Assembly: GCF_017355365.1 (NCBI RefSeq)
Contig: NZ_JADIJR010000005.1
Coordinates: 1-64,000, forward strand
Origin: Microbacterium sp. SD291
GTDB lineage: Bacteria; Actinomycetota; Actinomycetes; Actinomycetales; Microbacteriaceae
Reading direction: 5' to 3'
DNA: 64,000 nucleotides
The notes under the pieces were generated by a model. That model searched no databases. It worked only from the letters and a program-made list of their open reading frames with translations, and was not told where the DNA came from. This document shows positions 20,146-27,762 of this stretch, one piece after another. Both the position numbers and the translations under genes were made by a program. Position 1 is the stretch's first letter; each line of letters begins with the position of its first letter.

Positions 20146-22080
20146 TCAGCCCTCGGCGCGGATCTGGACCTTCGTGCCGCGGGGGTGCTTGCTTCCCTGC
20201 TCGGGATCCGTGCTCGTCGCCGTGAAGAGGTCCCACACGATCTCCGGCACGTTCGACACGGCCTGGAAGCCGGCCTCCTCGAGGATGCGGACAGCCTCGC
20301 GGATGCTCTCGCCCTCCACGTCCGGCACCTCGACGGGCTCGGGGCCCAGCGAGACGATCAGCCGCATCTCGTCGCCCGGCTGCCAGTTGCCCTCTTCCGC
20401 GCGATCCAGGTAGCCGATCACGCGGCCCTCCTGGATCTCGTCGCTGTACTGCTCTGTGCGCTCTCCGGACACCACGAGATTCTTGTCGGTGAGAGCCTTC
20501 GTGGCCTGATCGACGTTCATGCCCACGACATCCGGCACGGGGCCGACCGAGACGAACAGCCGGATCGTGTCGTCCTCGAAGACCTCGCAGCCCTCACTGC
20601 AGCCGTAGGACTCCTCGCTCCCGCGAGGAGTGACGAAGGCGTTTATGACGACCCCCGACGCGGCATCGGAGAAGAGCAGCAAATCGTCTTCGAGGTTGAG
20701 GCGGTACTCGTCGGCGAGCCTGGCACGCAGCTCTTCGGCGTTCTGGCCGTTGAGCGCCTCGAGGGTGTGCTTCTGCGGGCCGGCCGAGACCACGACCTGC
20801 ACGGCGGCGCCCTGCTCGAGCCGCTCGCCCTCGCCCGGCTCGGTGCGCATGCTGACGCCGGCATCCACATCGATCGAGTGCTCGTCGAGACGCGCGGGCA
20901 CGAAGCCCTCGTCGGCCAGGGCCTGCGCGGCATCCTCGTACGACAACCCGGCCACACCGGGAACGGCGATCAGCGAACCAGGTCCGGAGCCGAACCACCA
21001 GCCGGCACCGCCGGCGAGCACGGCGAGCAGCAGCACGAGCGTGAGCAGGAAGGCGCCACGGGTGCGTCGCTTGGAGGAGCGGCGACGCAGGAGCGTGGCA
21101 TTGTCGACCGCTTGCGGCACCGGTGCGGTCGCGCCGGCGATCACCATGGTCGCCGCCGGCATCACCTTGGTCAGGTCTCCGGAATCCCGCTGGGAGCGCT
21201 GCGGGGTCGTCGCAGCAGCGACTGCCGGCGCGATGTCGAGTTCCCGCTCGATCTGACGCAGCCGCTCGAGCATCTGCTGGGCGTCGTCGGGACGCTCGTC
21301 CGGCTCCTTCTCCGTGGCCCAGAGGACGAGCTCGTCGAGCGGCTCCGGAACTCCGGGGTTGCGGACGCTCGGGCGGGGGACCGACTCGGTCGCGTGCTGG
21401 AAGGCGATCTGCATCGGCTGCTCGCCCTTGTACGGCTGCTCGCCGACCAGCATCTCGTAGAGCATGATGCCCAGGGCGTAGATGTCGCTGCGGGCGTCCG
21501 CCGTGCCCCTGGTCACCAGCTCGGGCGCCAGGTACGCGATCGTGCCGAGGAGCTGCTGACCTGTCGCGGTGTTCGCCGTGGTCGCCCTGGCGAGCCCGAA
21601 GTCCCCGATCTTGATGCGGCCGTCCTCGGCGAGCAGCACGTTCTCCGGCTTCACGTCGCGGTGGACGATCCCGGCGCGGTGCGCGGCCGAGAGCCCGGCG
21701 AGCACCGCGTCCATGATCGTGATCGTCTGCGGGATCGTCAGGCGCCGCTGCTCGCGCAGGAGCTCGCGCAGGGTGATGCCCGGCAGGTACTCCATGACCA
21801 GGTACGCGAGCTCCCCGTCCTGTCCCTGGTCGAACACGTTGACGACGTGCGGATCCGCGAGCCGCGCCGCGGCGCGAGCCTCCTGGATGAAGCGGCTCTG
21901 GAACGCCGAGTCGTCGCTGAGGTGGGCGTGCATCACCTTGAGGGCGATGCGACGCTCGAGGCGCAGGTCGGTCGCGACGTAGACCGTGGCCATGCCGCCG
22001 CGTGCGATCCGTGCGCGGACGCGGTACCGGCCGTCGACAAGCCGCCCGATGAGGGGGTCGGCCTGCTGATTGGTCGTCAC
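20146..22080 (-). CDS. pknL: Ser/Thr protein kinase with PASTA domains, PknL/PknB-like
   Basis: This membrane receptor kinase senses the cell wall. The kinase domain spans residues 20-280: K48 in RIALKVM, HRDVKPEN near 140-147, D160 in DFGLA, and GTIAYLAPE. A basic juxtamembrane segment precedes one membrane helix (342-364). Four extracellular PASTA repeats follow, the second degenerate and carrying a Cys pair (YGCSEGC). PASTA domains bind muropeptides or lipid II. In M. tuberculosis, pknL and its substrate Rv2175c lie in this same neighbourhood, as the Rv2175c-type gene does here. The four PASTA repeats are more like PknB, so the symbol is from synteny. GTG start, TAGAAT box 6 nt upstream. 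Confidence 0.9.
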   Translation of the reverse strand: MTTNQQADPLIGRLVDGRYRVRARIARGGMATVYVATDLRLERRIALKVMHAHLSDDSAFQSRFIQEARAAARLADPHVVNVFDQGQDGELAYLVMEYLPGITLRELLREQRRLTIPQTITIMDAVLAGLSAAHRAGIVHRDVKPENVLLAEDGRIKIGDFGLARATTANTATGQQLLGTIAYLAPELVTRGTADARSDIYALGIMLYEMLVGEQPYKGEQPMQIAFQHATESVPRPSVRNPGVPEPLDELVLWATEKEPDERPDDAQQMLERLRQIERELDIAPAVAAATTPQRSQRDSGDLTKVMPAATMVIAGATAPVPQAVDNATLLRRRSSKRRTRGAFLLTLVLLLAVLAGGAGWWFGSGPGSLIAVPGVAGLSYEDAAQALADEGFVPARLDEHSIDVDAGVSMRTEPGEGERLEQGAAVQVVVSAGPQKHTLEALNGQNAEELRARLADEYRLNLEDDLLLFSDAASGVVINAFVTPRGSEESYGCSEGCEVFEDDTIRLFVSVGPVPDVVGMNVDQATKALTDKNLVVSGERTEQYSDEIQEGRVIGYLDRAEEGNWQPGDEMRLIVSLGPEPVEVPDVEGESIREAVRILEEAGFQAVSNVPEIVWDLFTATSTDPEQGSKHPRGTKVQIRAEG

Positions 22081-22086
22081 GTCAAG

Positions 22087-22092
22087 ATTCTA
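22087..22092 (-). promoter_or_regulatory. -10 box (TAGAAT) of the PASTA kinase gene
   Basis: A minus-strand TAGAAT lies 6 nt before the GTG start at 22080. Confidence 0.45.
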
Positions 22093-22156
22093 TGGAGAAC
22101 TGCCTGAAAGCTCCGGGAACGGCTCGCCCCTCGACGCTGCGGGTTTGCCGGAAGAG

Positions 22157-23329
22157 TCACCCGTGGAGGGCGAGCCACTGGTACGCCTGCGTCTCCCACT
22201 GCCCGTAGCGATCCGGGTAGGCGGAGATCTGCACGGCCTGTGCGGCATCCGTGAACGCCATGCCCTCCCAGCCGGAGATGTCGAGCAGGCCTCGGCTGCT
22301 CTGGCCGTTGGGATCGCTCTGCCCGCCGTAGAAGACGCGGGCGCTGCGGTCGGCGTTCAGGATCTGCTCCGGCTCGCCCCACCCGGTGCTGGGGCGCTGC
22401 TGGAACAGCCCGAGCGAGTCGCGGTCGCCCCAGTCGAGGTTGCGCATGCCGGACTCGACCATCGCCGTCGCGAGCGCGATGGCGACACCGCGGTCGGAGA
22501 CGCCGAGCTGGCGGCCGATGCTGATGATGAGTGCGGCGTTGGCGGCCTGCTCGCCATCCAGTGAGGCGCTCAGCTGCGGGGGAGCGGATGCCGCTGCGAC
22601 GGGCGGCGGCGCCGAGACGACGATGCTCTGGCCCGGGTAGATGATCGATGCCGAGCTCAGGCCGTTCAGCGCGAACAGGGCGGATGCCGTGGTGGCGTAC
22701 TTCTTCGCGATGGCGAAGATCGTGTCTCCTGCGACGACGACATGGCTCGCGGCGCCGCTCACGACCTGGCTCGCGACGGGCTGCGGCGCAGGCGCTGCCA
22801 CCGGGGCTGCTGCGGATGCGCCGGAGAGCGCGAGCGTCTGCCCCGGGTAGATGACGGATGCGCGGGTGAGGCCGTTCGCGGCCAGGATCGCGTCGACGGT
22901 GGTGCCGTGCTTCCCTGCGATGCCGAACACGGTGTCCCCGGCGACGACGACGTGCGTGGCCGCCGTCGGCTGAGGTGCGGGCGCGGGAGCGGCGGCGGCC
23001 GGCGCTGTGCCGATGAGCGCGAGGGACTGCCCGGGGTAGATCACGGAGCGCCAGGTGAGCGCGTTCCAGGCGAGGACGTCGGTCGTGCGCAGGCCGAAGC
23101 GGTTGGCGATCGCGGAGACCGTGTCGCCCGGCTGCACCGTGTAGCTCGCCGGCGGCGCCTCGGCCGTGGCGATCCGGGTGGGCGAGCCCTGAAGGCGCTC
23201 GACGGGGAGCGGTGCGGCCTCGGCCGATGCGGGGGCGGCGACGAGAGTGCCGGCGAGAGCGCCCAGGACGACTGCCGGCGCTCCGATCGGAAGGAAGCGG
23301 CTCCGGCGTGCAATGGCGTGAGGTCTCAA
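22157..23329 (-). CDS. Secreted protein with three LysM repeats and a lysozyme/transglycosylase-like domain
   Basis: The protein is 390 aa from a TTG start at 23329, chosen because AAGGAGGGG lies 6-7 nt upstream. An open frame continues further but has no ribosome site. A signal peptide ends near APASAEA. Three LysM domains follow, each with V(Q/A)GDT(V/I) and (V/I)IYPGQ ends, for peptidoglycan binding. The C-terminal 130 residues include AMVESGMRN and SLGLFQQRPSTGWG, resembling a lysozyme-like fold with a candidate catalytic Glu in MVESG. It probably acts on cell-wall glycan outside the membrane. It is downstream of, and divergent from, the Rv2175c-type gene across a promoter with phased repeats. 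Confidence 0.85.
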   Translation of the reverse strand: MRPHAIARRSRFLPIGAPAVVLGALAGTLVAAPASAEAAPLPVERLQGSPTRIATAEAPPASYTVQPGDTVSAIANRFGLRTTDVLAWNALTWRSVIYPGQSLALIGTAPAAAAPAPAPQPTAATHVVVAGDTVFGIAGKHGTTVDAILAANGLTRASVIYPGQTLALSGASAAAPVAAPAPQPVASQVVSGAASHVVVAGDTIFAIAKKYATTASALFALNGLSSASIIYPGQSIVVSAPPPVAAASAPPQLSASLDGEQAANAALIISIGRQLGVSDRGVAIALATAMVESGMRNLDWGDRDSLGLFQQRPSTGWGEPEQILNADRSARVFYGGQSDPNGQSSRGLLDISGWEGMAFTDAAQAVQISAYPDRYGQWETQAYQWLALHG

Positions 23330-23365
23330 GGGTCCCCTCCTTGTTCGACGTCCGTCAACGCTGGC

Positions 23366-23402
23366 ACGGAAGTATACGGAAGTCAACAGAAGTGACGGAA
23401 GT
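23366..23402. promoter_or_regulatory. Four phased ACGGAAGT octamers in the divergent promoter
   Basis: ACGGAAGT occurs at 23366-23373, 23376-23383 and 23395-23402, with ACAGAAGT at 23386-23393. Starts are spaced 10, 10 and 9 bp, about one helical turn. A minus-strand TATACT (23371-23376), a candidate -10 box for the LysM gene, lies inside the array. Confidence 0.6.
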
Positions 23403-23461
23403 GAAGCCTGTTACTGGAGTGACGATATGCGCCATCGGCGCGGAGGTGAGATAGTGGCAAC

Positions 23462-23830
23462 GTGTCTGCACTGCCTGAAGAGAACGAGAACGTCCCCGGA
23501 ACCACCGCCACCGCGTGGCTCACGATGCCAGACCTCGTCGAGGTGCTCGATGAGACGCTCGGCCGGGTGCATCGGCTCGTGGACGACCACTACCTCATCG
23601 GCTCCCGTCGCAGCGGCGTGTTCGCGGTTCCTGCGGTGTTCATCGTCGACGGGCATCCGCTCTCCTCGCTGCGGGGCACCGTGATCGCGCTGCAGGACGC
23701 CGGATTCACCGATGACGAGGTCATCGACTGGCTGCTCGCCGCGGACGACACGCTCGGCCGCTCGCCGATCGACGCGCTGCTGGCCGGGCACAAGAGCGAG
23801 GTCCGTCGCCTCGCCCGCACCCTCGCCTGA
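23462..23830 (+). CDS. Rv2175c-type DNA-binding protein
   Basis: The 122-aa protein has a winged-helix-like N-terminal part (WLTMPDLVEVLDETLGRVHRL, SRRSGVFAVPAVFI) and a C-terminal domain (LRGTVIALQDAGFTDDEVIDWLL, LLAGHKSEVRRLARTLA) that closely matches the layout of M. tuberculosis Rv2175c. Rv2175c is a DNA-binding protein phosphorylated by PknL. A PknL/PknB-like kinase gene lies 1.4 kb away on the opposite strand. Threonines are abundant in the N-terminal tail (PGTTATAW), a possible phosphorylation site. The GTG start lies 6 nt after GATAGT. It may regulate the divergent LysM gene; this is inference. Confidence 0.85.
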   Translation: MSALPEENENVPGTTATAWLTMPDLVEVLDETLGRVHRLVDDHYLIGSRRSGVFAVPAVFIVDGHPLSSLRGTVIALQDAGFTDDEVIDWLLAADDTLGRSPIDALLAGHKSEVRRLARTLA

Positions 23831-23839
23831 GGATCCGGT

Positions 23840-24928
23840 TCAGGCGGCCCGCACCGTCGCTGCACGGGCGAGGTCCCGCAGGCCTCCGACGGCGGCGTTG
23901 TCCAGACGCGCGCCGGCCAGGGCTCGGTCGGCCTCTTTCGCGTAGCCGTCGATCATCGATTCCACGCGGGCCAGTGCGCCGGATCCGCTGATCGTCGCCT
24001 GCAGGAATGACACCTGCTGCGCGGTGAGGCCGGCGTCTCCGATCATCTCGTCGAAGAGGTTTCGCGCCGAGACGTCCAGCGTCTGCCTGGTGAGCGCGAC
24101 GAGCACCGTGCGCTTGCCCTCTCGGAGATCGTCGCCTGCCGGCTTGCCCGTGACGGCGGCGTCGCCGAACACGCCGAGCACGTCGTCGCGGAGCTGGAAG
24201 GCCATCCCGACCGGATGGCCGAAACGTCGCAGCGCCTGCAGCTGGTGGTCATCGGCGCCGGCCAGCGCCGCACCGAGGACGAGCGGCTGCTCGATGCTGT
24301 AGCGCGCCGACTTCAGGCTGACGACGCGGAGCGCCCGCTCCACATGGGTCGCGATGTCGTTGACGCTCCAGGCGGACTCCTCCGCGATGTCGAGGAACTG
24401 CCCCGTCGTCACATCGCGGCGCATCCTGGCGTACTCGCGGCGCACCGGCGCGGCTTCGGCGAGCCCGGCCAGCGCCTCCTCGAGGAGATCGTCGCTCCAC
24501 GCGACGAGCAGGTCGCCGAGCAGGATCGCGGCTGAGCGCCCGAACGCCTCCGCGTCGCCGGACCATCCGGCAGCGCTGTGCTCCGCCTGCAGCGCGCGAT
24601 GAGCTGCCGGGCGCCCACGGCGGGTGTCGGAGTTGTCGATGAGGTCGTCGTGCACGAGAGCGGCCGACTGGAAGATCTCGAGTGACGCGCAGACGTCCCA
24701 CAGCGCGATCGGCTCCGCAGCGCGCCGGTCGCGGAACAGCGCCACCGCCTGCCATCCGGCATGACAGAAGCGCGCGCGCAGGCGCTTGCCGCCGACGAGG
24801 GTCGCCGCCGCCGCATCGAGCATCGCCGCGGCATCCGCTCCGTGACCGGCGGACTCCTCGCGCATCCGGTCGAGGAACTGCTGCAGGCGCTCTGCGACGG
24901 CGTCGGAGACGAGGGTGGGGGACGGCAC
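23840..24928 (-). CDS. Polyprenyl diphosphate synthase, trans-isoprenyl (IdsA-like)
   Basis: The enzyme condenses isopentenyl diphosphate onto allylic diphosphates to make C15-C20 or longer chains. Motifs are VGGKRLRARF, the first Asp-rich motif VHDDLIDNSDTRRGRP, and the second motif as FQLRDDVLGVFGD. The 362-aa form begins at a GTG (24928), 7 nt after TATGCT. An upstream in-frame ATG at 24952 precedes that box and lacks a ribosome site. Position beside the kinase, Rv2175c-type gene and mraZ mirrors idsA2 of mycobacteria. It may supply the chain for the undecaprenyl-type carrier or for menaquinone or carotenoids; product length is not readable. Confidence 0.88.
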   Translation of the reverse strand: MPSPTLVSDAVAERLQQFLDRMREESAGHGADAAAMLDAAAATLVGGKRLRARFCHAGWQAVALFRDRRAAEPIALWDVCASLEIFQSAALVHDDLIDNSDTRRGRPAAHRALQAEHSAAGWSGDAEAFGRSAAILLGDLLVAWSDDLLEEALAGLAEAAPVRREYARMRRDVTTGQFLDIAEESAWSVNDIATHVERALRVVSLKSARYSIEQPLVLGAALAGADDHQLQALRRFGHPVGMAFQLRDDVLGVFGDAAVTGKPAGDDLREGKRTVLVALTRQTLDVSARNLFDEMIGDAGLTAQQVSFLQATISGSGALARVESMIDGYAKEADRALAGARLDNAAVGGLRDLARAATVRAA

Positions 24929-24935
24929 GACTCCC

Positions 24936-24941
24936 AGCATA
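24936..24941 (-). promoter_or_regulatory. -10 box (TATGCT) of the polyprenyl synthase gene
   Basis: A minus-strand TATGCT lies 7 nt before the GTG chosen as start. Confidence 0.45.
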
Positions 24942-25024
24942 CGTAAAGCCAAAGAGGTGCCGAACGGCTAGCCCATGCCCTCGGGCGAGCGTAGAATGGA
25001 TAGACGATACCCGAGGGGGACGAA

Positions 25025-25396
25025 ATGCCACTCTCCGAACAGGAGCAGCGTCTGCTCGACGAGATGGAGCGCCATCTCCTGCACAATGACGCCGACGTCG
25101 TGAGTGCGCCTTCAGGCGACCGCGCGCTGAGTTACCGGAATCTCGTCTACGGAGCGCTGCTGCTGCTCGCCGGAGTCGGCGGTCTGATCGTCGGCGTGGT
25201 GCTCGGGGACGTGTGGGGTGTCGTCGTCGGCGTGATCGGATTCGCCGCCATGCTGGGCGGCGTCATGGTCGCTGTGACACCCGTGCGTCGTCCCGTCTCG
25301 GCCGCGCCGCGTGAGCGCGCATCGAAGCCGCAGGGCTCCGCCTCCTTCATGGACCGCATGAACGACCGCTGGGATCGCCGGCAGGACGGTCGCTGA
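25025..25396 (+). CDS. DUF3040 membrane protein
   Basis: The 123-aa protein begins MPLSEQEQRLLDEMERHL, the hallmark of DUF3040 proteins, then has two closely spaced membrane helices (about residues 43-62 and 64-84) and a basic cytosolic tail. The family is restricted to actinobacteria and usually lies just upstream of mraZ (Rv2169c in M. tuberculosis), as here. A possible SepF/FtsZ-linked or envelope role is unproven. GAGGGGGA precedes the ATG by 4 nt, and TAGAAT at 24992-24997 is a likely -10 box. A strong hairpin follows the stop. Confidence 0.88.
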   Translation: MPLSEQEQRLLDEMERHLLHNDADVVSAPSGDRALSYRNLVYGALLLLAGVGGLIVGVVLGDVWGVVVGVIGFAAMLGGVMVAVTPVRRPVSAAPRERASKPQGSASFMDRMNDRWDRRQDGR

Positions 25397-25420
25397 CCTC
25401 CCTCCCTCTTCTTCACCTCT

Positions 25421-25455
25421 CGAAGGCCCGGATGCTCTGAGCATCCGGGCCTTCG
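25421..25455 (+). terminator. Terminator after the DUF3040 gene
   Basis: Perfect complementary arms (25421-25437 and 25439-25455, core GAAGGCCCGGATGCT) separate this gene from the mraZ promoter region. Confidence 0.85.
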
Positions 25456-25494
25456 TCGTTGATGCGCGCATTCTGACGGAGGCCTCGCCACAGT

Positions 25495-25533
25495 CCTCCA
25501 CCTGCCCTCCACTGATCCTCCACTCCGCTCCAC
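25495..25533 (-). promoter_or_regulatory. Distal array of four MraZ-type boxes, inverted
   Basis: CTCCAC (GTGGAG on the minus strand) starts at 25496, 25507, 25518 and 25528, with 10-11 bp period. It is the reverse-oriented counterpart of the boxes next to mraZ. The stretch 25456-25672 contains no gene. Confidence 0.6.
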
Positions 25534-25605
25534 CGCGGAATCACGCGGATTTTGAGCGACTGGGGCGTTGAGTGTGCCCATATTTCAGGGATTGGGCGTA
25601 GGAAT

Positions 25606-25630
25606 GTGGAGGAAAGTGGAGTAAAGTGGT
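25606..25630 (+). promoter_or_regulatory. MraZ operator-type boxes upstream of mraZ
   Basis: GTGGAG at 25606 and 25616 plus GTGG at 25626 form three direct repeats with a 10-bp period. MraZ proteins bind such evenly spaced direct repeats in their own promoter. TAAAGT (25622-25627) inside the array is a candidate -10 box, so binding would repress. Confidence 0.75.
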
Positions 25631-25672
25631 GCGCACCTCGAAGTTGGCCGGACACAGAGGGGGTGATGGCCG

Positions 25673-26104
25673 ATGTTGCTGGGGACGCACTCACCGAAGC
25701 TCGACGACAAGGGACGGGTCATCCTTCCCGCGAAGTTCCGCGAAGACCTCGGCGGCGGCATCGTCGTCACCCGAGGCCAGGAGCGCTGCCTCTACGTCTT
25801 CAGCACGGCCGAGTTCGAGGCGATGCACGAGCGGATCCGTCAGGCCCCGCTCGCGAACAAGCAGGCCCGCGACTTCATGCGCCTGTTCCTCTCCGGAGCC
25901 AGCGCGGAGATGCCGGACAGCCAGAACCGCATCACCATCCCCGCGCACCTGCGTCAGTACGCGGGACTGCAGAAGGAGCTCATCGTCACCGGAGTCGGCG
26001 CCCATGCCGAGATCTGGGATGCCGAGAGCTGGAACACCTACCTCGCCGCCGGCGAGGAGACCTACTCCGAGCTCGAGCAGGAGGTGATTCCGGGACTCTT
26101 CTGA
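25673..26104 (+). CDS. mraZ: Transcriptional regulator MraZ
   Basis: MraZ is a ring-forming AbrB/SpoVT-fold protein that represses the dcw operon. The 143-aa length is usual. It has two copies of the fold: [21 protein letters not shown] at the N-terminus and [21 protein letters not shown] in the second half. Both hold the DxxGRxxxP-type DNA-binding turn, the second as DSQNRITIP. The ATG at 25673 has GAGGGGGTG about 7-9 nt upstream. It heads a run of same-strand genes through lspA and the RluD-type gene, with direct-repeat operators just upstream. Confidence 0.96.
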   Translation: MLLGTHSPKLDDKGRVILPAKFREDLGGGIVVTRGQERCLYVFSTAEFEAMHERIRQAPLANKQARDFMRLFLSGASAEMPDSQNRITIPAHLRQYAGLQKELIVTGVGAHAEIWDAESWNTYLAAGEETYSELEQEVIPGLF

Positions 26105-26221
26105 CCAAGGCTGTGATGCCCCGCCGCTCCCGCCCCGACACACTTCCCCGGTGCCGGGTCGCGAAGCGGAGGGGGATCAGGGCCCTGGTCCTCGAAAAGC
26201 AGAGGCCACCCGAGAAAGATC

Positions 26222-27160
26222 ATGAACCTCCGAGACATCCACACCCCAGTACTGCTCGAGCGCTGCGTCGAGCTGCTCGCTCCTGCCCTTCAGGCGGACG
26301 GAGCGGTGCTCGTCGACGCCACTCTCGGGATGGGCGGCCATTCCGAGGCGCTTCTCGAGCGGTTCCCGAACATCCGCCTGGTCGGACTCGACCGCGACAC
26401 AGACGCGCTGCGCATCGCAGGGGAGCGGCTGGCCCGCTTCAAGGACAGGATCACCCTCGTGCACACGGTGTACGACGAGATCGGCCTGCACGCGCAGGGT
26501 GCCGCCGGCATCCTGTTCGACCTCGGCGTCTCCTCGCTGCAGCTCGACGAGGCCGAGCGCGGATTCGCGTACTCCAAGGACGCGCCGCTCGACATGCGGA
26601 TGGATCAGACGAAGGGCGTCACCGCCGCCGAGGTCATCGCGACCTACAACGAGGGCAACCTCCGGCGCATCTTCGAGCGCTACGGCGAGGAGAAGCTCGC
26701 CGGCAGGTACGCGCGCTTCATCATCGACGCGCGTCAGAAGAAGCCGATCACGCGCTCAGGCGAGCTCGTCGAGATCCTGATCGCCGCGACTCCTGCCGCC
26801 GCCCAGCGCGCGGGGCACCCCGCCAAGCGGGTGTTCCAGGCGCTGCGCATCGAGGTGAACGCCGAGCTCAACGTCCTCGCCGACGCGATACCGGCTGCGA
26901 TGGACGCACTCGCCGTCGGCGGGCGCATCGTGGTGATGTCGTATCAGTCACTGGAAGACCGCCTGGTCAAGCAGGCGTTCGCCGCGGGGGCCGCCTCGAC
27001 GGCGCCGAAGGGCCTGCCCGTCGAGCTTCCGGAGCACGCGCCCCGCTTCCGCATCGTCACCCGCGGCGCCGAGCTCGCCGACGACGAGGAGCGCGCGCGC
27101 AATCCTCGGGCGATCCCTGTGCGGCTGCGAGCCGCCGAGAAGCTGCGGGAGAGGTCATGA
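26222..27160 (+). CDS. rsmH: 16S rRNA (cytosine(1402)-N4)-methyltransferase
   Basis: RsmH (MraW) methylates C1402 of 16S rRNA in the decoding centre. The 312-aa protein shows [13 protein letters not shown] at the N-terminus, the SAM-binding [35 protein letters not shown] and [20 protein letters not shown], all family hallmarks, and [18 protein letters not shown] near the C-terminus. The ribosome binding site (GAGAAAG) is weak. A 117-bp gap to mraZ has no clear signal. The stop overlaps the next start (ATGA). Confidence 0.96.
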   Translation: MNLRDIHTPVLLERCVELLAPALQADGAVLVDATLGMGGHSEALLERFPNIRLVGLDRDTDALRIAGERLARFKDRITLVHTVYDEIGLHAQGAAGILFDLGVSSLQLDEAERGFAYSKDAPLDMRMDQTKGVTAAEVIATYNEGNLRRIFERYGEEKLAGRYARFIIDARQKKPITRSGELVEILIAATPAAAQRAGHPAKRVFQALRIEVNAELNVLADAIPAAMDALAVGGRIVVMSYQSLEDRLVKQAFAAGAASTAPKGLPVELPEHAPRFRIVTRGAELADDEERARNPRAIPVRLRAAEKLRERS

Positions 27161-27717
27161 GCCTGAACGCGGTGCGCAAGCCGCAGGTCTCGCCTGCGGC
27201 ACCGGCGCGCCCTGCCCGGCCGCGTCTCGAGCCGGTCACCGGCACCGCGACGAGGCGCAAGCCGAAGCTCGCCTACGCGCTGATCGCGCTGGGCGGGGCG
27301 ATGGCGATCGGCGCCGCCCAGATCGGACTGTCGCTCGCGATCACGCAGGACTCCTTCACGCTCGCCTCGCTCTCCTCGCAGCAGCACGAGCTGGACCTGC
27401 GCACGCAGGCGCTGCAGGAGGAGCTCACCGGACTCAGCTCGCCCCAGGTACTCGCCGCGAGCGCGGCGAGCCTCGGCATGGTGGTGGCCGGATCCCCCTC
27501 GTACCTCCGGCTCAGCGACGCCGCCGTGTTCGGCGCCGGCACGGGGGCCGGGACGTCGTCGACCGTCGATCCGAACGGCGCGGGTGCGGTGGGCAACGCG
27601 CTGATCCAGACCGCCCCGGCCGAGACGGCTGACGAGGCCGATGCCGCGACAGGGCAGAGCGAGCAGCCATTGCCTCCCGCCATCACCGACGGGCTGCCCA
27701 GCCCCACGACCCGCTAG
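27157..27717 (+). CDS. ftsL: FtsL/FtsB-like septum protein
   Basis: The 186-aa protein has a bitopic layout: a Pro/Arg-rich cytosolic tail, one membrane helix (about residues 38-60), then a short coiled coil ([19 protein letters not shown]) and a long Ser/Thr/Ala-rich extracellular tail ending PSPTTR. Size, topology and its place between rsmH and ftsI identify it as the FtsL/FtsB-type partner of FtsQ and FtsI, though sequence conservation in this family is low. The acidic, low-complexity tail is longer than in Gram-negative FtsL. The ATG overlaps the rsmH stop by 4 bp. Confidence 0.75.
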   Translation: MSLNAVRKPQVSPAAPARPARPRLEPVTGTATRRKPKLAYALIALGGAMAIGAAQIGLSLAITQDSFTLASLSSQQHELDLRTQALQEELTGLSSPQVLAASAASLGMVVAGSPSYLRLSDAAVFGAGTGAGTSSTVDPNGAGAVGNALIQTAPAETADEADAATGQSEQPLPPAITDGLPSPTTR

Positions 27718-27762
27718 CAGACGACGCACCCGACCGACATCACGACCTGACGGAGAGAGTCC

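Noticed and set aside
19903..22107. 734-codon plus-strand open frame opposite the PASTA kinase gene
   Set aside because: Antisense shadow of a clear kinase gene. It would also run through palindrome B.
23366..23402. Plasmid-type iterons
   Set aside because: The octamers are short, there is no Rep gene, and the location is a divergent promoter. An operator is more likely.
25552..27156. Open frame leading into the ftsL-like gene from upstream of mraZ
   Set aside because: It runs out of frame through mraZ and rsmH. The ATG at 27157, overlapping the rsmH stop, is the logical start.
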